Source: Pseudomonadota bacterium
GTDB lineage: Bacteria; Pseudomonadota; Alphaproteobacteria; Sphingomonadales; Sphingomonadaceae
Length of the DNA stretch: 64,000 bases
NCBI GenBank assembly: GCA_023389105.1
Contig: JAEWEY010000004.1
Location: 790,226-854,225, forward strand
Reading direction: 5' to 3'
Below, piece by piece: positions 23,349-32,250 of this stretch. The position numbers were made by a program, and so were the translations under genes. The notes beneath the pieces are model-generated. The model was not told the origin of the DNA, ran no database searches, and saw only the letters and a program-made list of their open reading frames with translations. Positions within the stretch are counted from its first letter, which is position 1. Every line of letters starts with the position of its first letter.

Positions 23349-24548
23349 ATGGCGAGCGAACCTGCGACGGAAACGGCGACGAAGCTGAAGCTGGACCCGC
23401 CCGAGGTGTTGCAGCCGGTCGTTCCGGCCGAAGCTGCTGGACTGGTTCCGTTGAAGACCGAGGAAACGAGCGAGCTCGACAAGAAGGTCGCGCAATTCGT
23501 CGACGAACTCGCCGCGCTGGATTCGAACAGCCCGGAGTTCGGCAAGAAGGTGGATCAGCTCACCGCCATGGGGCGCAAGGAAATCGCCGAGGCCGCGGGC
23601 GCATCCAACCGCTTCCTCGATCGGCCGGTGAAGGCGATCGACAAGGATACCGGCATCGGCGCTGACCTGACCGAGCTGCGCCGCACGGTCGAGTCCCTCG
23701 ATCCCAAGGAAGCGACGAAGACCCGCAAATTGCTGGGCATTATCCCGTTCGGAAACCGCGTCGATCGTTACTTCGACAAATACCGCAGTTCGCAGACCCA
23801 CATCTCAAAGATTCTCGGCAGCCTCGCCAACGGCAAGGACGAACTGCTGATGGACAATGCCGCGATCGACACCGAGCGCGCGAACCTCTGGAAGACGATG
23901 CACAAGCTCGAACAGATGGTGCACATCTCCAAGGGCCTCGACCAGAAGCTGGAGGACAAGGCCAACGAGCTGGACGCGACCGATCCGGCGAAGGCGAAGG
24001 CGATCCGCGAGACGGCCCTTTTCTATACCCGCCAACGGACGACCGATCTGCTCACGCAAATGGCGGTGACGGTGCAGGGATATCTCGCGCTGGATCTGGT
24101 CAAGAAGAACAATGTCGAGCTGGTGAAAGGCGTCGACCGCGCGTCGACCACGACTGTTGCCGCGCTACGCACTGCCGTGACGGTTGCGCAGGCGATGACC
24201 AACCAAAAGCTTGTGCTGCAGCAGATCAGTGCGTTGAACACGACGACCGCGGGAATGATTGATTCCACCGGGGAGATGCTGCGTACGCAGACCGGCGCCA
24301 TCCACGAGCAGGCCGCGTCCTCCACCATCCCGTTGGAGACTCTGCAGCGCGCATTTCAGAACATCTACGACACGATGGACCAGATCGATCAGTTCAAGCT
24401 TCAGGCACTCGGCAACATGAAGCAGACTGTCGATACCCTGGGTAAGGAAGTCGAGAAGTCGAAGGGTTACATCGCGCGCGCCGAGGGCGTGAACCAGGGC
24501 CGGCTTGAAGGCGGTGTGTCGCCGCTGACTCCCCTCGAAGCGCGGTGA
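23349..24548 (+). CDS. Toxic anion resistance protein, TelA family
   Basis: This 399-residue protein belongs to the TelA/KlaA family, named for tellurite resistance but with an unsettled function. It is mostly alpha-helical with long coiled-coil stretches. Typical blocks are IPFGNRVDRYFDKYRSSQTHI, KLEQMVHISKGLDQKLE, LTQMAVTVQGYLALDLVKKNN and TTVAALRTAVTVAQAMTNQKLVLQQI. AAAGGAA just before ATG 23349 fixes the start. The next gene (XpaC-like) overlaps by 4 nt, matching the known TelA-XpaC pairing, and a canonical promoter precedes it. Confidence 0.92.
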   Translation: MASEPATETATKLKLDPPEVLQPVVPAEAAGLVPLKTEETSELDKKVAQFVDELAALDSNSPEFGKKVDQLTAMGRKEIAEAAGASNRFLDRPVKAIDKDTGIGADLTELRRTVESLDPKEATKTRKLLGIIPFGNRVDRYFDKYRSSQTHISKILGSLANGKDELLMDNAAIDTERANLWKTMHKLEQMVHISKGLDQKLEDKANELDATDPAKAKAIRETALFYTRQRTTDLLTQMAVTVQGYLALDLVKKNNVELVKGVDRASTTTVAALRTAVTVAQAMTNQKLVLQQISALNTTTAGMIDSTGEMLRTQTGAIHEQAASSTIPLETLQRAFQNIYDTMDQIDQFKLQALGNMKQTVDTLGKEVEKSKGYIARAEGVNQGRLEGGVSPLTPLEAR

Positions 24549-25282
24549 CGGACGTAACCGACAAGGTTGAGCGGGCGATCGCCCGGTTCGATCGCGTTAC
24601 GCAGCAAATCGACTCGCGCGACGGGCCGAGCCGCGCAGCGGCGCGGCGCGAGCGACAGCGGCTGAACGCAGGTGCGAGCCGCATTGCGATGCGGGTAGCG
24701 ATCGCGACAGCAATGATCTGGCTGGCGACGATTGTGATCGGTTTGGTCCAGCCGATCGGGATGTTCGGATTTCTTGGGGCATTGCTGATCACGGTTGGCG
24801 TCGCGGCGTTCCTGCTGACGCGCGGCCGCCGGCAGGTCGTGACCCCGGCGGCGCCCACCGCTGACCTTCCCAATGGAGCCATGGTCGACCGCTTCGATTC
24901 CTATCTTTACCGCGCTCGAAAGGCGCTGCCTGCTCCGGCTCAGGGTGAAGTCGATGCGATCGCACAGATCCTGCCGTCCTTGAAGCAAACGCTGGAGCGC
25001 GTGGATGCCGTCGATCCCGTGGCCCAGGATGCTCGTCGATTGATGTCGATCCATCTTCCGGGCCTGATCGAGCGCTATGAGCGTGTACCTAATGCGTACC
25101 GGCAGGAACGTGACGGGGAAGACAAGACGGTCGACCAGCGACTGGTCGAAGGTCTGGCGGCAAGCCGCGCGGCGTTGAAGGATGTGTCCGAGCAGCTCGC
25201 GCGCGCGGATGTCGCGGCCCTGGAAACGCAGGGGCGCTTCATCCAGTCACGCTACGGGAACCAAGAGATCGACCGAGACTAA
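24545..25282 (+). CDS. XpaC-like membrane protein (TelA partner)
   Basis: This 245-residue protein has two adjacent transmembrane helices (about residues 47-67 and 72-90, AIATAMIWLATIVIGLVQ and GALLITVGVAAFLL) and then a helical cytosolic domain of about 150 residues. Architecture and position match XpaC-type proteins, annotated as 5-bromo-4-chloroindolyl phosphate hydrolysis proteins, that accompany TelA. The name reflects an old phenotype; no hydrolase motif is visible. GTG start overlaps the TelA gene by 4 nt. Confidence 0.75.
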   Translation: MTDVTDKVERAIARFDRVTQQIDSRDGPSRAAARRERQRLNAGASRIAMRVAIATAMIWLATIVIGLVQPIGMFGFLGALLITVGVAAFLLTRGRRQVVTPAAPTADLPNGAMVDRFDSYLYRARKALPAPAQGEVDAIAQILPSLKQTLERVDAVDPVAQDARRLMSIHLPGLIERYERVPNAYRQERDGEDKTVDQRLVEGLAASRAALKDVSEQLARADVAALETQGRFIQSRYGNQEIDRD

Positions 25283-25366
25283 CCGTTTCTCCACGCGGTG
25301 AAACTTGCGCCGCGGTCGCGCGCCCATCATGATACGGGAAGTTAACGGCGGCTGGAGCTGAGCGGG

Positions 25367-27286
25367 ATGCAGCTTGCCTTGCCTGGTGCTGGGCCAAGAT
25401 CGACGAGCGGTTGGCGCCTGCCGCCAAGCGTCCCGCCGTTTAATACGCCCGTGCGCGTGGTGTTTACGCTTCTTTGGGTGCTGGCCTTCGCACTGGCGCT
25501 CGGCGGGTCGGTCGGCGGCTTCTATCTGCGCTACACGGCGCCGGCCAACAATTCGCAACTCCTGCTCGGAAGCCGCGCCGGCTTCGCGGTGTCGCCCGGC
25601 GATGCCACGATGGTACGGTTCACTGTTGGCCCGCAAGCCGCTGGGGCCGGGATCGTCGCCGGCGACAAGATCATCGCTATCTACGGCGTGCCACTCCCAC
25701 CGCGGATGCCGGTCAATGAGGAAACGTTGGCCGCGCACGCCAACGATCCCGCCTACATAACCCTCGGCAATTTGTTGTTTGGCACGGACAGTTCTGAGGT
25801 CCCTCTAACCGTTCGCGACCCGGGCGGACGAGTTCGTGACGTGGCGGTCACGACCGGAGACAATCACATCGATGCCGGCGCCAAGGCCTTGGGCGTTTCC
25901 ACCAGGTGGTTGAGCTTCATCGACCTGCTGCACGTGCTTGCTTACCCATTCCTGCTGTGGGCGGCTTGGCTCCTGCACCACCGCAATTCGCGCGACGCGG
26001 TAAGCTCGATCCTGTCCCTCGCGGTGCTGATGACCATCGGTGCGGAGCAACCATCGGCGACGCTGCTCGCCTATGCCGGGGTGCCACGTTGGCTCAATGT
26101 CGCGATCTTCGATCTTGGAAACGTGCTGCTTCTGGCTGGGATCATGCTGTTTCCGCATGGCAACCTGTCGTGGCGGCGCGTCACGCTCATCGCGCTCCTG
26201 CCGATCCTGATGCTGCTTCACGGAACGGTCTACCAAACCTTCTTCATCGCTTTCATGGTCATCGCCGTCCTGTCGCTTCTCCGGTACCTGCGCGTGACCG
26301 ATTCCAGCGAGCAGCGGCAGCAAATTCGATGGGCGCTGCTCGGGATCACAGGGTACGCCGCGTTACGCTGCGTCTCGATCGTCGCCGATTACATGAAGTG
26401 GTCGGCGGGAAGTTTTGGCGAGCAGCTGCTGATCGAGATTTCGGCAGGCATCAGCTTCGCGCTTGCGGTGTTAACCCTGCAGATCGGGCTGTTGATCGCC
26501 TTGCTCCGTTACCGGCTGTACGATGCAGATTTCGTCATCAGCAAATCGGCCAACGTGGCGCTCATCACGGTCGCCGTCGCCGCGGTGTTTGCCGGAACGG
26601 CCGACGGACTAAAGCAAATCATCTATAACTATTATGGCAATACCAGCAGCGAAGGTCCGGTCATCTTCGCCGCGGCGCTTTCCACGGTGCTCATCAACCC
26701 TATTCAGGATCGCGTTCAGCGCTGGTCCGAGCAGCGGTTCCAGCGAAACTTGTTCCTGCTCCGCGACGACCTGCCCGAGGTCGTGCGCGACATGCGCGAA
26801 ACCGCATCGCTGAATGAAATGCTGGAAGAAATCCTGGCTCGGGTCGGACGTGGCGTGCGTGCGATCCGCGGTGCGCTGATCGTCAACGGCTGCGTCATGC
26901 GGGCGGCCGGCCTGTCGACCGACGATGTGGAGAACTGGCGATCCAGCGGCGTCGCCCAGGATTATAAGACCGACAGTTGCGAACCGCGCGACCGGGAATT
27001 TCCAATTCGTGTGCCGTTGGTGCCAAGTTCGGATCGCGAAGAGCCGATCGGATACCTGCTGGTGGGGCCGCGTCCCGATGGCTCAATCCCCAGCCGGGAC
27101 GAGCAAAAGGCGCTGAAAGAAGTGTCCGAATCCATCGCCCGCGCTATTCGCACGGTCATCAAGCGCGAAGCTCGCGAACAGGAAGTGGCGCAACTGATCG
27201 CCGACAACGCCACCCGTATCGAAAGCCTTGAGCGACTGCTTGGGCTAGCCCAGCACGGCAGCGATCGCAGGCCCAAGACCGCGTAA
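25367..27286 (+). CDS. PDZ and multi-TM sensor-like protein with GAF-like domain, no kinase
   Basis: This 639-residue membrane protein has an N-terminal transmembrane helix (30-52), a PDZ-like periplasmic domain (about 75-165, with AGAGIVAGDKIIAIYGVPLP) and seven to nine further helices (183-446). LLRYRLYDADFVISKSANVA (379-398) is the helix-linker motif seen in ComP-type histidine kinases. The cytosolic end is a GAF-like domain (about 470-595) and a short coiled coil. No H-box or HATPase domain follows, so it has the sensor half of a ComP-like receptor without the kinase. GGAG precedes ATG 25367. It sits between the TelA-XpaC pair and a secreted protein on the same strand. Confidence 0.7.
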   Translation: MQLALPGAGPRSTSGWRLPPSVPPFNTPVRVVFTLLWVLAFALALGGSVGGFYLRYTAPANNSQLLLGSRAGFAVSPGDATMVRFTVGPQAAGAGIVAGDKIIAIYGVPLPPRMPVNEETLAAHANDPAYITLGNLLFGTDSSEVPLTVRDPGGRVRDVAVTTGDNHIDAGAKALGVSTRWLSFIDLLHVLAYPFLLWAAWLLHHRNSRDAVSSILSLAVLMTIGAEQPSATLLAYAGVPRWLNVAIFDLGNVLLLAGIMLFPHGNLSWRRVTLIALLPILMLLHGTVYQTFFIAFMVIAVLSLLRYLRVTDSSEQRQQIRWALLGITGYAALRCVSIVADYMKWSAGSFGEQLLIEISAGISFALAVLTLQIGLLIALLRYRLYDADFVISKSANVALITVAVAAVFAGTADGLKQIIYNYYGNTSSEGPVIFAAALSTVLINPIQDRVQRWSEQRFQRNLFLLRDDLPEVVRDMRETASLNEMLEEILARVGRGVRAIRGALIVNGCVMRAAGLSTDDVENWRSSGVAQDYKTDSCEPRDREFPIRVPLVPSSDREEPIGYLLVGPRPDGSIPSRDEQKALKEVSESIARAIRTVIKREAREQEVAQLIADNATRIESLERLLGLAQHGSDRRPKTA

Positions 27287-27310
27287 GCTCCTCACCACGG
27301 GGGCAATTAA

Positions 27311-27339
27311 TTGACCGCAGTTAAATGAAAGCATAATTT
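27311..27339 (+). promoter_or_regulatory. Candidate promoter of the secreted protein gene
   Basis: TTGACC (27311-27316) is followed after 17 nt by TAATTT (27334-27339); the overlapping CATAAT at 27332-27337 would give a 15-nt spacer. The region 27300-27355 is markedly AT-rich for this genome. The start codon is about 90 nt downstream. Confidence 0.45.
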
Positions 27340-27429
27340 ACCATCAAAGCGACACCGGAATTCGACTCGGCCGCGGCTTCGAAAAGCTGGCGGGGCAAAG
27401 CAAGTTTGGCGGATACACGAGGAGCTGAG

Positions 27430-28107
27430 ATGATGCGGAAGCTAATGCTGTGGGGCACAGCTGTTGCGGCGATGCTAGGTTCGAGTGCCGCCGTTGCCAG
27501 CGTGGTCGTCGTCAAATCATTGGGGCCGTCGGCGAAAGCTTATCCGCCCGGCAAAACGCTGCCGGAGAGCGCGAAGATCGCTCTTCAGGGCGGCGACATT
27601 CTCACGGTGATCGGTCCGGCAAGCGCACAAACGCTTCGCGGACCTGGCAACTTCGATGCGAAGCAGGTCACGCTGGCGTCGGCCGCCGGTCAGCGCGGCC
27701 GGTTCGGGGCGCTCCGTGCCGCTGAAGTCGCGCACAATCCGAGCATTTGGGACGCCGATGCGACCACGACCGGGAAAGTGTGCGTCGCTGACAACAAGCT
27801 GCAGCTGTGGCGGCCCGACAGCGAGGGTGCTTTGACGGTGACGCTTCGCGCATCCGATGGCCAGTCGCAGCAATTGAGCTGGGCCGCCGGCAAGGCGCTT
27901 GCGGCGTGGCCGGCTGCGCTGCCACTCAAGAACGGTGCTGAATATTCCGTCGAGTGGCCCGATGGGGGCGACACCAACAAGTTGCAACTGGTCAGCGTCT
28001 CCGCGCCGCCTGCGGATTTGGTCGGATCGGCCCAGGTGCTTGTCGACAAGGGCTGCCAAAAGCAGCTCGACCTCTTGGTGGAAGGCGCCAGCAAGGTCGG
28101 CAAGTAA
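27430..28107 (+). CDS. Secreted protein of unknown function
   Basis: This 225-residue protein has a signal peptide (MMRKLMLWGTAVAAMLGSSAAVAS) and a mature part that begins VVVVKSLGPSAKAYPPGKTLP and contains GGDILTVIGPASAQTLRGPG, which looks like a small beta-sandwich domain (loosely FecR-like). Two later cysteines (GKVCVADN and KGCQKQL) could pair. GGAG 5 nt upstream supports ATG 27430; ATG 27433 is equally possible. It follows the PDZ/GAF membrane protein by 143 nt with its own candidate promoter. I do not recognise a named family. Confidence 0.68.
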   Translation: MMRKLMLWGTAVAAMLGSSAAVASVVVVKSLGPSAKAYPPGKTLPESAKIALQGGDILTVIGPASAQTLRGPGNFDAKQVTLASAAGQRGRFGALRAAEVAHNPSIWDADATTTGKVCVADNKLQLWRPDSEGALTVTLRASDGQSQQLSWAAGKALAAWPAALPLKNGAEYSVEWPDGGDTNKLQLVSVSAPPADLVGSAQVLVDKGCQKQLDLLVEGASKVGK

Positions 28108-28112
28108 CGCTG

Positions 28113-29309
28113 CTAGCCGATGATTCGGCCGGTCCTGAGCCGCTCGACTTCTCCGGCGCTGAGGGACAAATTGGCAAGAACGTCGTCCGTGTGCTGACCC
28201 AGCTTGGGCGGCGGCAGGTTCGCATCCGTCCGATCGCCGTCGATACGGATGGGCGATCCGACCTGCGGGACACCAGCGATCGTCCGGACCATCTGCCTAT
28301 GCTGAATTTGCGCATCCTCAAGTGCCTGCGTGAGGCGATTGATGGGCCCAGCCGGAATACCCGCCGTCTCCAGTGCTTCGAGCCATTCGGCGGCTGACCT
28401 TGTCGCGATCGTCTGTGCGACCAGTGGCACAAGTGCCGAGCGGTTGGCCACGCGTGCCTCGTTCGTCGCGAACCGCGGATCCGTGATCCATTCCTCGTGG
28501 CCGCAGATTGACGCCAGGCGCCCGAACTGCCGGTCGTTCCCGACCGCGATGATGATCGGCTGATCCGCGGCATCGAACGGCTGGTAGGGAACGATGTTCG
28601 GATGGGTATTCCCTTGGCGCGGAGGATCCCGGCCAGACACCAGCGCATTGGACGCCTGGTTCGCCATGACCGCAATCTGCGTATCGAAGAGGGCCATGTC
28701 GATCGTCGCCCCCTCCCCCGTCCGTTCGCGGTTGAACAGCGCGGCGAGGATCGACACGCTGGTGTACATGCCGGTGAACAGGTCCACGATGGCGACGCCC
28801 GCCCGCATCGGCGCACCGCCCGGCTCGCCGTCAGGCAATCCCGTGACGCTCATCATCCCGCCCATGCCTTGAATGATAAAATCGTAGCCGGCGCGGTCGG
28901 CATAGGGTCCGTCCTGGCCGAAGCCGGTGATCGAGGCATAGATGAGCCGCGGATTGGCCTTCCGCAGTGTCTCGGCATCCAACCCGAACTTGCGCAGCCC
29001 GCCGACCTTGAAATTTTCCACGACGACATCCGCCTGATCGGCAAGCCGGCGCACCAGGTTCGCCCCTTCAGGTTGGGCGAAGTCAATGGCGGCGGATCGC
29101 TTCCCGCGGTTGCAGCTGAGGAAATAGGCAGCGACCCGGTCGTCGCCGTCGCCGAACCACGGCGGCCCCCAATGGCGGGTATCGTCTCCCACGCCCGGTC
29201 GTTCGATCTTGGTCACCTCGGCGCCCAGATCCGCAAGGAGTTGTGTGCACCACGGTCCCGCAAGGACGCGGCTGAGGTCCAAAACCTTGATCCCCTGCAG
29301 CGGCTTCAT
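28113..29309 (-). CDS. CaiB/BaiF family CoA-transferase
   Basis: This 398-residue class III CoA-transferase moves CoA between an acyl-CoA and a carboxylic acid. The N-terminus (LQGIKVLDLSRVLAGPWCTQLLADLGAEVTKIE) and RHWGPPW are family hallmarks; the aspartate that carries the acyl intermediate falls in the FDFIIQGMGG-like stretch (YDFIIQGMGG). The substrate cannot be told. The gene overlaps the upstream oxidoreductase by 4 nt and is probably co-transcribed with it. Confidence 0.9.
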   Translation of the reverse strand: MKPLQGIKVLDLSRVLAGPWCTQLLADLGAEVTKIERPGVGDDTRHWGPPWFGDGDDRVAAYFLSCNRGKRSAAIDFAQPEGANLVRRLADQADVVVENFKVGGLRKFGLDAETLRKANPRLIYASITGFGQDGPYADRAGYDFIIQGMGGMMSVTGLPDGEPGGAPMRAGVAIVDLFTGMYTSVSILAALFNRERTGEGATIDMALFDTQIAVMANQASNALVSGRDPPRQGNTHPNIVPYQPFDAADQPIIIAVGNDRQFGRLASICGHEEWITDPRFATNEARVANRSALVPLVAQTIATRSAAEWLEALETAGIPAGPINRLTQALEDAQIQHRQMVRTIAGVPQVGSPIRIDGDRTDANLPPPKLGQHTDDVLANLSLSAGEVERLRTGRIIG

Positions 29310-30889
29310 CGGCGCCGTGCCCAGGGCTTACGGTCGGCCAATATGGCCTGCGCCGCGTTATGCCCGGGCGCCCCCGTGACTCCGCCGCCTGGGTGCGCGC
29401 CTGATCCGCAGAGGTACAGACCCTTGAGCGGCAGCCGGTAATCAGCGGCACCGATCATCGGCCGTGCGCTGAACAGCTGGTCGAGCCCCATCTTGCCGTG
29501 GAAGATGTCGCCCCCAATCAGGCCAAAGCGGCGTTCGAGGTCCAACGGGGAGTGTATCTGTCGGCCAAGCACCGATGCGCTGAAGCCGGGTGCGTGCGCG
29601 TCCACGGTCGCGATGACATGATCGGCGGCCTTCTCGCGCTCCTTGTCCCAGTCGCGTTTCGGACCAAGGTCGTAGCGGAAATGCTGACAGAACAGGCTGG
29701 CGACGTGCCTGCCCTTCGGTGCCAGTGTGGTGTCCAGCGTCGAGGGGATAAGCATCTCGATGATCGGTTGTTTGGACCAGCCATCATTCGCGGCGTCGAG
29801 ATAGGCACGGTGCATGTAATCGAGGCTCGGCGCCATGATGATGCCCGCGGTCAGGTGGTTTCCCTTTTTCGGCAACACCGTGAACTTCGGAAGCTCTGAC
29901 AGGGCGACGTTCATCCGGAAGGTCGCGCTTTCGCACTTCCAGCCATGCATGCGGCGCGACACGTCGTCATCGACAGCGCCACGCGGCACCAGCCGGTCGA
30001 ACAGCAACCGAGGATTTATGCCGGCGACAACATTTGCTGCCTGCCAAGCTTTGCCATCCGCAACCACTCCGGCGGCACGCCCGTTCGCAACGATGATCTC
30101 CTCGACCGGCATATTCAGGACGATGTCCACGCCTGCCTCGCGGCAGGCACGCGCCATCGCCTGGGTGATTGCCCCCATGCCGCCAATCGCGTGACCCCAA
30201 GCGCCCGGTACCCCGGCCGCTTCACCGAACAAATGGTGGAGCAACACGTAGGCCGTCCCTGGCGCGTCGGGTGATGCGAAATTGCCAACGACGCCATCGA
30301 ACCCGAACAGCGCCTTGGTCAGGTCGTGCTCGAAGTGGCGATCAAGAATCTCCGTCGCGCTCCGCAGGGCGAAGTCGTGCACCACGCGGGTTTCGGCCAA
30401 TGTCAGACCAGCCATGTCGCGGCCAAGAGTGAGGAGCTTGGGAATTGCGCTTAAGCGGCGGCCGACGTTCGGCGGAGCCCGAAGCAGCCATTTCTTGAGC
30501 AGCCGCACGACGGTCTCGAGTTCCTCGACGTAGCGATCGTAGCCTTCGGCATCCGGTTTGTGATGCCGGGCGATTTCCTTGCGCGTGAGACCTCCACGGC
30601 CCGCAAGGAGGTATTGCCCATCCCCCGGCAAGAAATTGTCCGTCTTGCGCAGCACGACCTTCAGGCCGTGCCGTTCAAGATCCATGTCGCGGATGACCTT
30701 CGGCTGCAGCAGGCTGACGGTGTAGCTGGCGGCGGAATTACGGAAGCCGGGTAGAAACTCGTCCGTCACGGCCGCCCCGCCGACCGTACCTGCTGCCTCA
30801 AGGACAGCGACCTTGAGGCCGCGCTTGGCAAGGTAATGAGCGCAGGTCAGGCCATTATGGCCGGCGCCGATGATGATCGCGTCGTGCAA
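29306..30889 (-). CDS. FAD-dependent oxidoreductase, phytoene-desaturase (CrtI)-like
   Basis: This 527-residue flavoprotein has a CrtI-like arrangement: the N-terminal dinucleotide motif AIIIGAGHNGLTCAHYLAKRGLKVAVLEA with GGAAVT, and the C-terminal LYLCGSGAHPGGGVTGAPGHNAA that also contacts FAD. The family (carotenoid desaturases, retinol saturases, PYROXD2-like proteins) is broad, and without other crt genes nearby a carotenoid role is not supported. The start codon is TTG. The downstream CoA-transferase overlaps by 4 nt, which hints at an acyl-CoA-linked pathway. Confidence 0.85.
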   Translation of the reverse strand: MHDAIIIGAGHNGLTCAHYLAKRGLKVAVLEAAGTVGGAAVTDEFLPGFRNSAASYTVSLLQPKVIRDMDLERHGLKVVLRKTDNFLPGDGQYLLAGRGGLTRKEIARHHKPDAEGYDRYVEELETVVRLLKKWLLRAPPNVGRRLSAIPKLLTLGRDMAGLTLAETRVVHDFALRSATEILDRHFEHDLTKALFGFDGVVGNFASPDAPGTAYVLLHHLFGEAAGVPGAWGHAIGGMGAITQAMARACREAGVDIVLNMPVEEIIVANGRAAGVVADGKAWQAANVVAGINPRLLFDRLVPRGAVDDDVSRRMHGWKCESATFRMNVALSELPKFTVLPKKGNHLTAGIIMAPSLDYMHRAYLDAANDGWSKQPIIEMLIPSTLDTTLAPKGRHVASLFCQHFRYDLGPKRDWDKEREKAADHVIATVDAHAPGFSASVLGRQIHSPLDLERRFGLIGGDIFHGKMGLDQLFSARPMIGAADYRLPLKGLYLCGSGAHPGGGVTGAPGHNAAQAILADRKPWARRR

Positions 30890-30909
30890 GTGTCCCCCCG
30901 GACCGCGCC

Positions 30910-32250
30910 TTAGCGCATGAGAACGAGTTCTTCGGCCATGGTCGGATGGAGCGCAACCGTTGCGTCGAAATCCGACTTCTTCAACTGGCCTTTCACCGCA
31001 ATTGCGGCTGCCTGAAGAATTTCCGGCGCGTCGGGGCCGATCATGTGAATGCCGACGATCCGCTCGGTCAACTCGTCGACCACAAGCTTGTAGAGCGAGC
31101 GCTCATTCCGCCCCGCGAGAACATTCTTCATCGCTCGGAAGTCCGAGGTATATGTCTTCACCTGCCCCAGCTTCTCCCGCGCCTGGCTTTCGGTAAGACC
31201 GACGCCTGCAAGAGGAGGGTGGCTGAATACAGCCGAAGGTATGCAGTTGTAATCGACCTTGTGCGGCTTCTTGCCGAAATAGGTATCGGCAAAGGCCTGG
31301 CCCTCGCGGATCGCGACCGGCGTCAGCTGCACTCGGTCGGTTACGTCCCCAACCGCGAAGATCGACGCCACGGACGTACGATTGTTGTCGTCGACGACAA
31401 TGCGGCCGTTGTCGCCCATCTTAACGCCGACGTCCTCCAGCCCGAGCCCGGAAGTGTGCGGATGCCGCCCCGTTGCAAACAGCACCGCGTCGGCATCGAA
31501 ATCGTCGCAGCCGCTCATCGAAACATGAAGCGTACCATCGTCACGCTTCTCGACCCTCTCGATCAGAGCGTTGAACTTGAAGTCGATACCCTTGCGCAGC
31601 GAGATCTGCATGAGCCTGTCGACGAGCTGCTGATCGTAGTGGCGAAGGATGACGTCGGTCCGGTTTACCAGCGTGACGTGGCTACCGAACTGATGGAAGA
31701 TGCCGGCAAATTCATTGGCGATGTAGCCGCCGCCCACGATGACGATGCGCTTGGGGAGCTTCTCGAGCAGGAAGACCTCGTTCGAGGTGATCGCATGCTC
31801 GACACCCTCGATGTTCGGCAAAACAGGTGTCGCGCCGGTTGCGATCAGGATTTTGTCGGCCGTGACCTCCTTACCGCTCGCCAGCCGCACCGAATTTGGT
31901 CCGGTGACCACCGCGCGCTCGTGGAAGATTGTGACATCGTGATTGGTCAGCGTTTCGGTGTAGGCGCCCTCCAGCCGGCCGACTTCGGCAAGCACGTTGT
32001 CGCGCAGGACCTGCCAATCGAACCGTTTCTGCGGAACGTCCCAGCCGAACATCGCCGCATCGTCGAGATCCTCCGCGAAGTGCGCGCCGTAAACGAGCAG
32101 CTTCTTGGGCACGCAGCCACGGATGACGCAGGTACCCCCGACCTTATACTCCTCCGCGATAGCTACCCGGGCGCCATAGGCTGCCGAGACGCGCGAAGCG
32201 CGAACGCCGCCCGAGCCGGCGCCGATGACGAAAAGGTCGAAGTCGGCCAT
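30910..32250 (-). CDS. gor: Glutathione-disulfide reductase
   Basis: This 446-residue NADPH-dependent flavoprotein reduces glutathione disulfide. The redox-active pair is Cys41 and Cys46 in GGTCVIRGCVPKK, the FAD motif is VIGAGSGGVRASR, the NADPH motif is IVGGGYIANEFA, and HPTMAEELV near the C-terminus carries the active-site histidine. It starts one base into the pgi stop codon (TGATG), so it is coupled to pgi, whose pathway supplies NADPH indirectly. gshB is elsewhere in the window. Confidence 0.95.
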   Translation of the reverse strand: MADFDLFVIGAGSGGVRASRVSAAYGARVAIAEEYKVGGTCVIRGCVPKKLLVYGAHFAEDLDDAAMFGWDVPQKRFDWQVLRDNVLAEVGRLEGAYTETLTNHDVTIFHERAVVTGPNSVRLASGKEVTADKILIATGATPVLPNIEGVEHAITSNEVFLLEKLPKRIVIVGGGYIANEFAGIFHQFGSHVTLVNRTDVILRHYDQQLVDRLMQISLRKGIDFKFNALIERVEKRDDGTLHVSMSGCDDFDADAVLFATGRHPHTSGLGLEDVGVKMGDNGRIVVDDNNRTSVASIFAVGDVTDRVQLTPVAIREGQAFADTYFGKKPHKVDYNCIPSAVFSHPPLAGVGLTESQAREKLGQVKTYTSDFRAMKNVLAGRNERSLYKLVVDELTERIVGIHMIGPDAPEILQAAAIAVKGQLKKSDFDATVALHPTMAEELVLMR

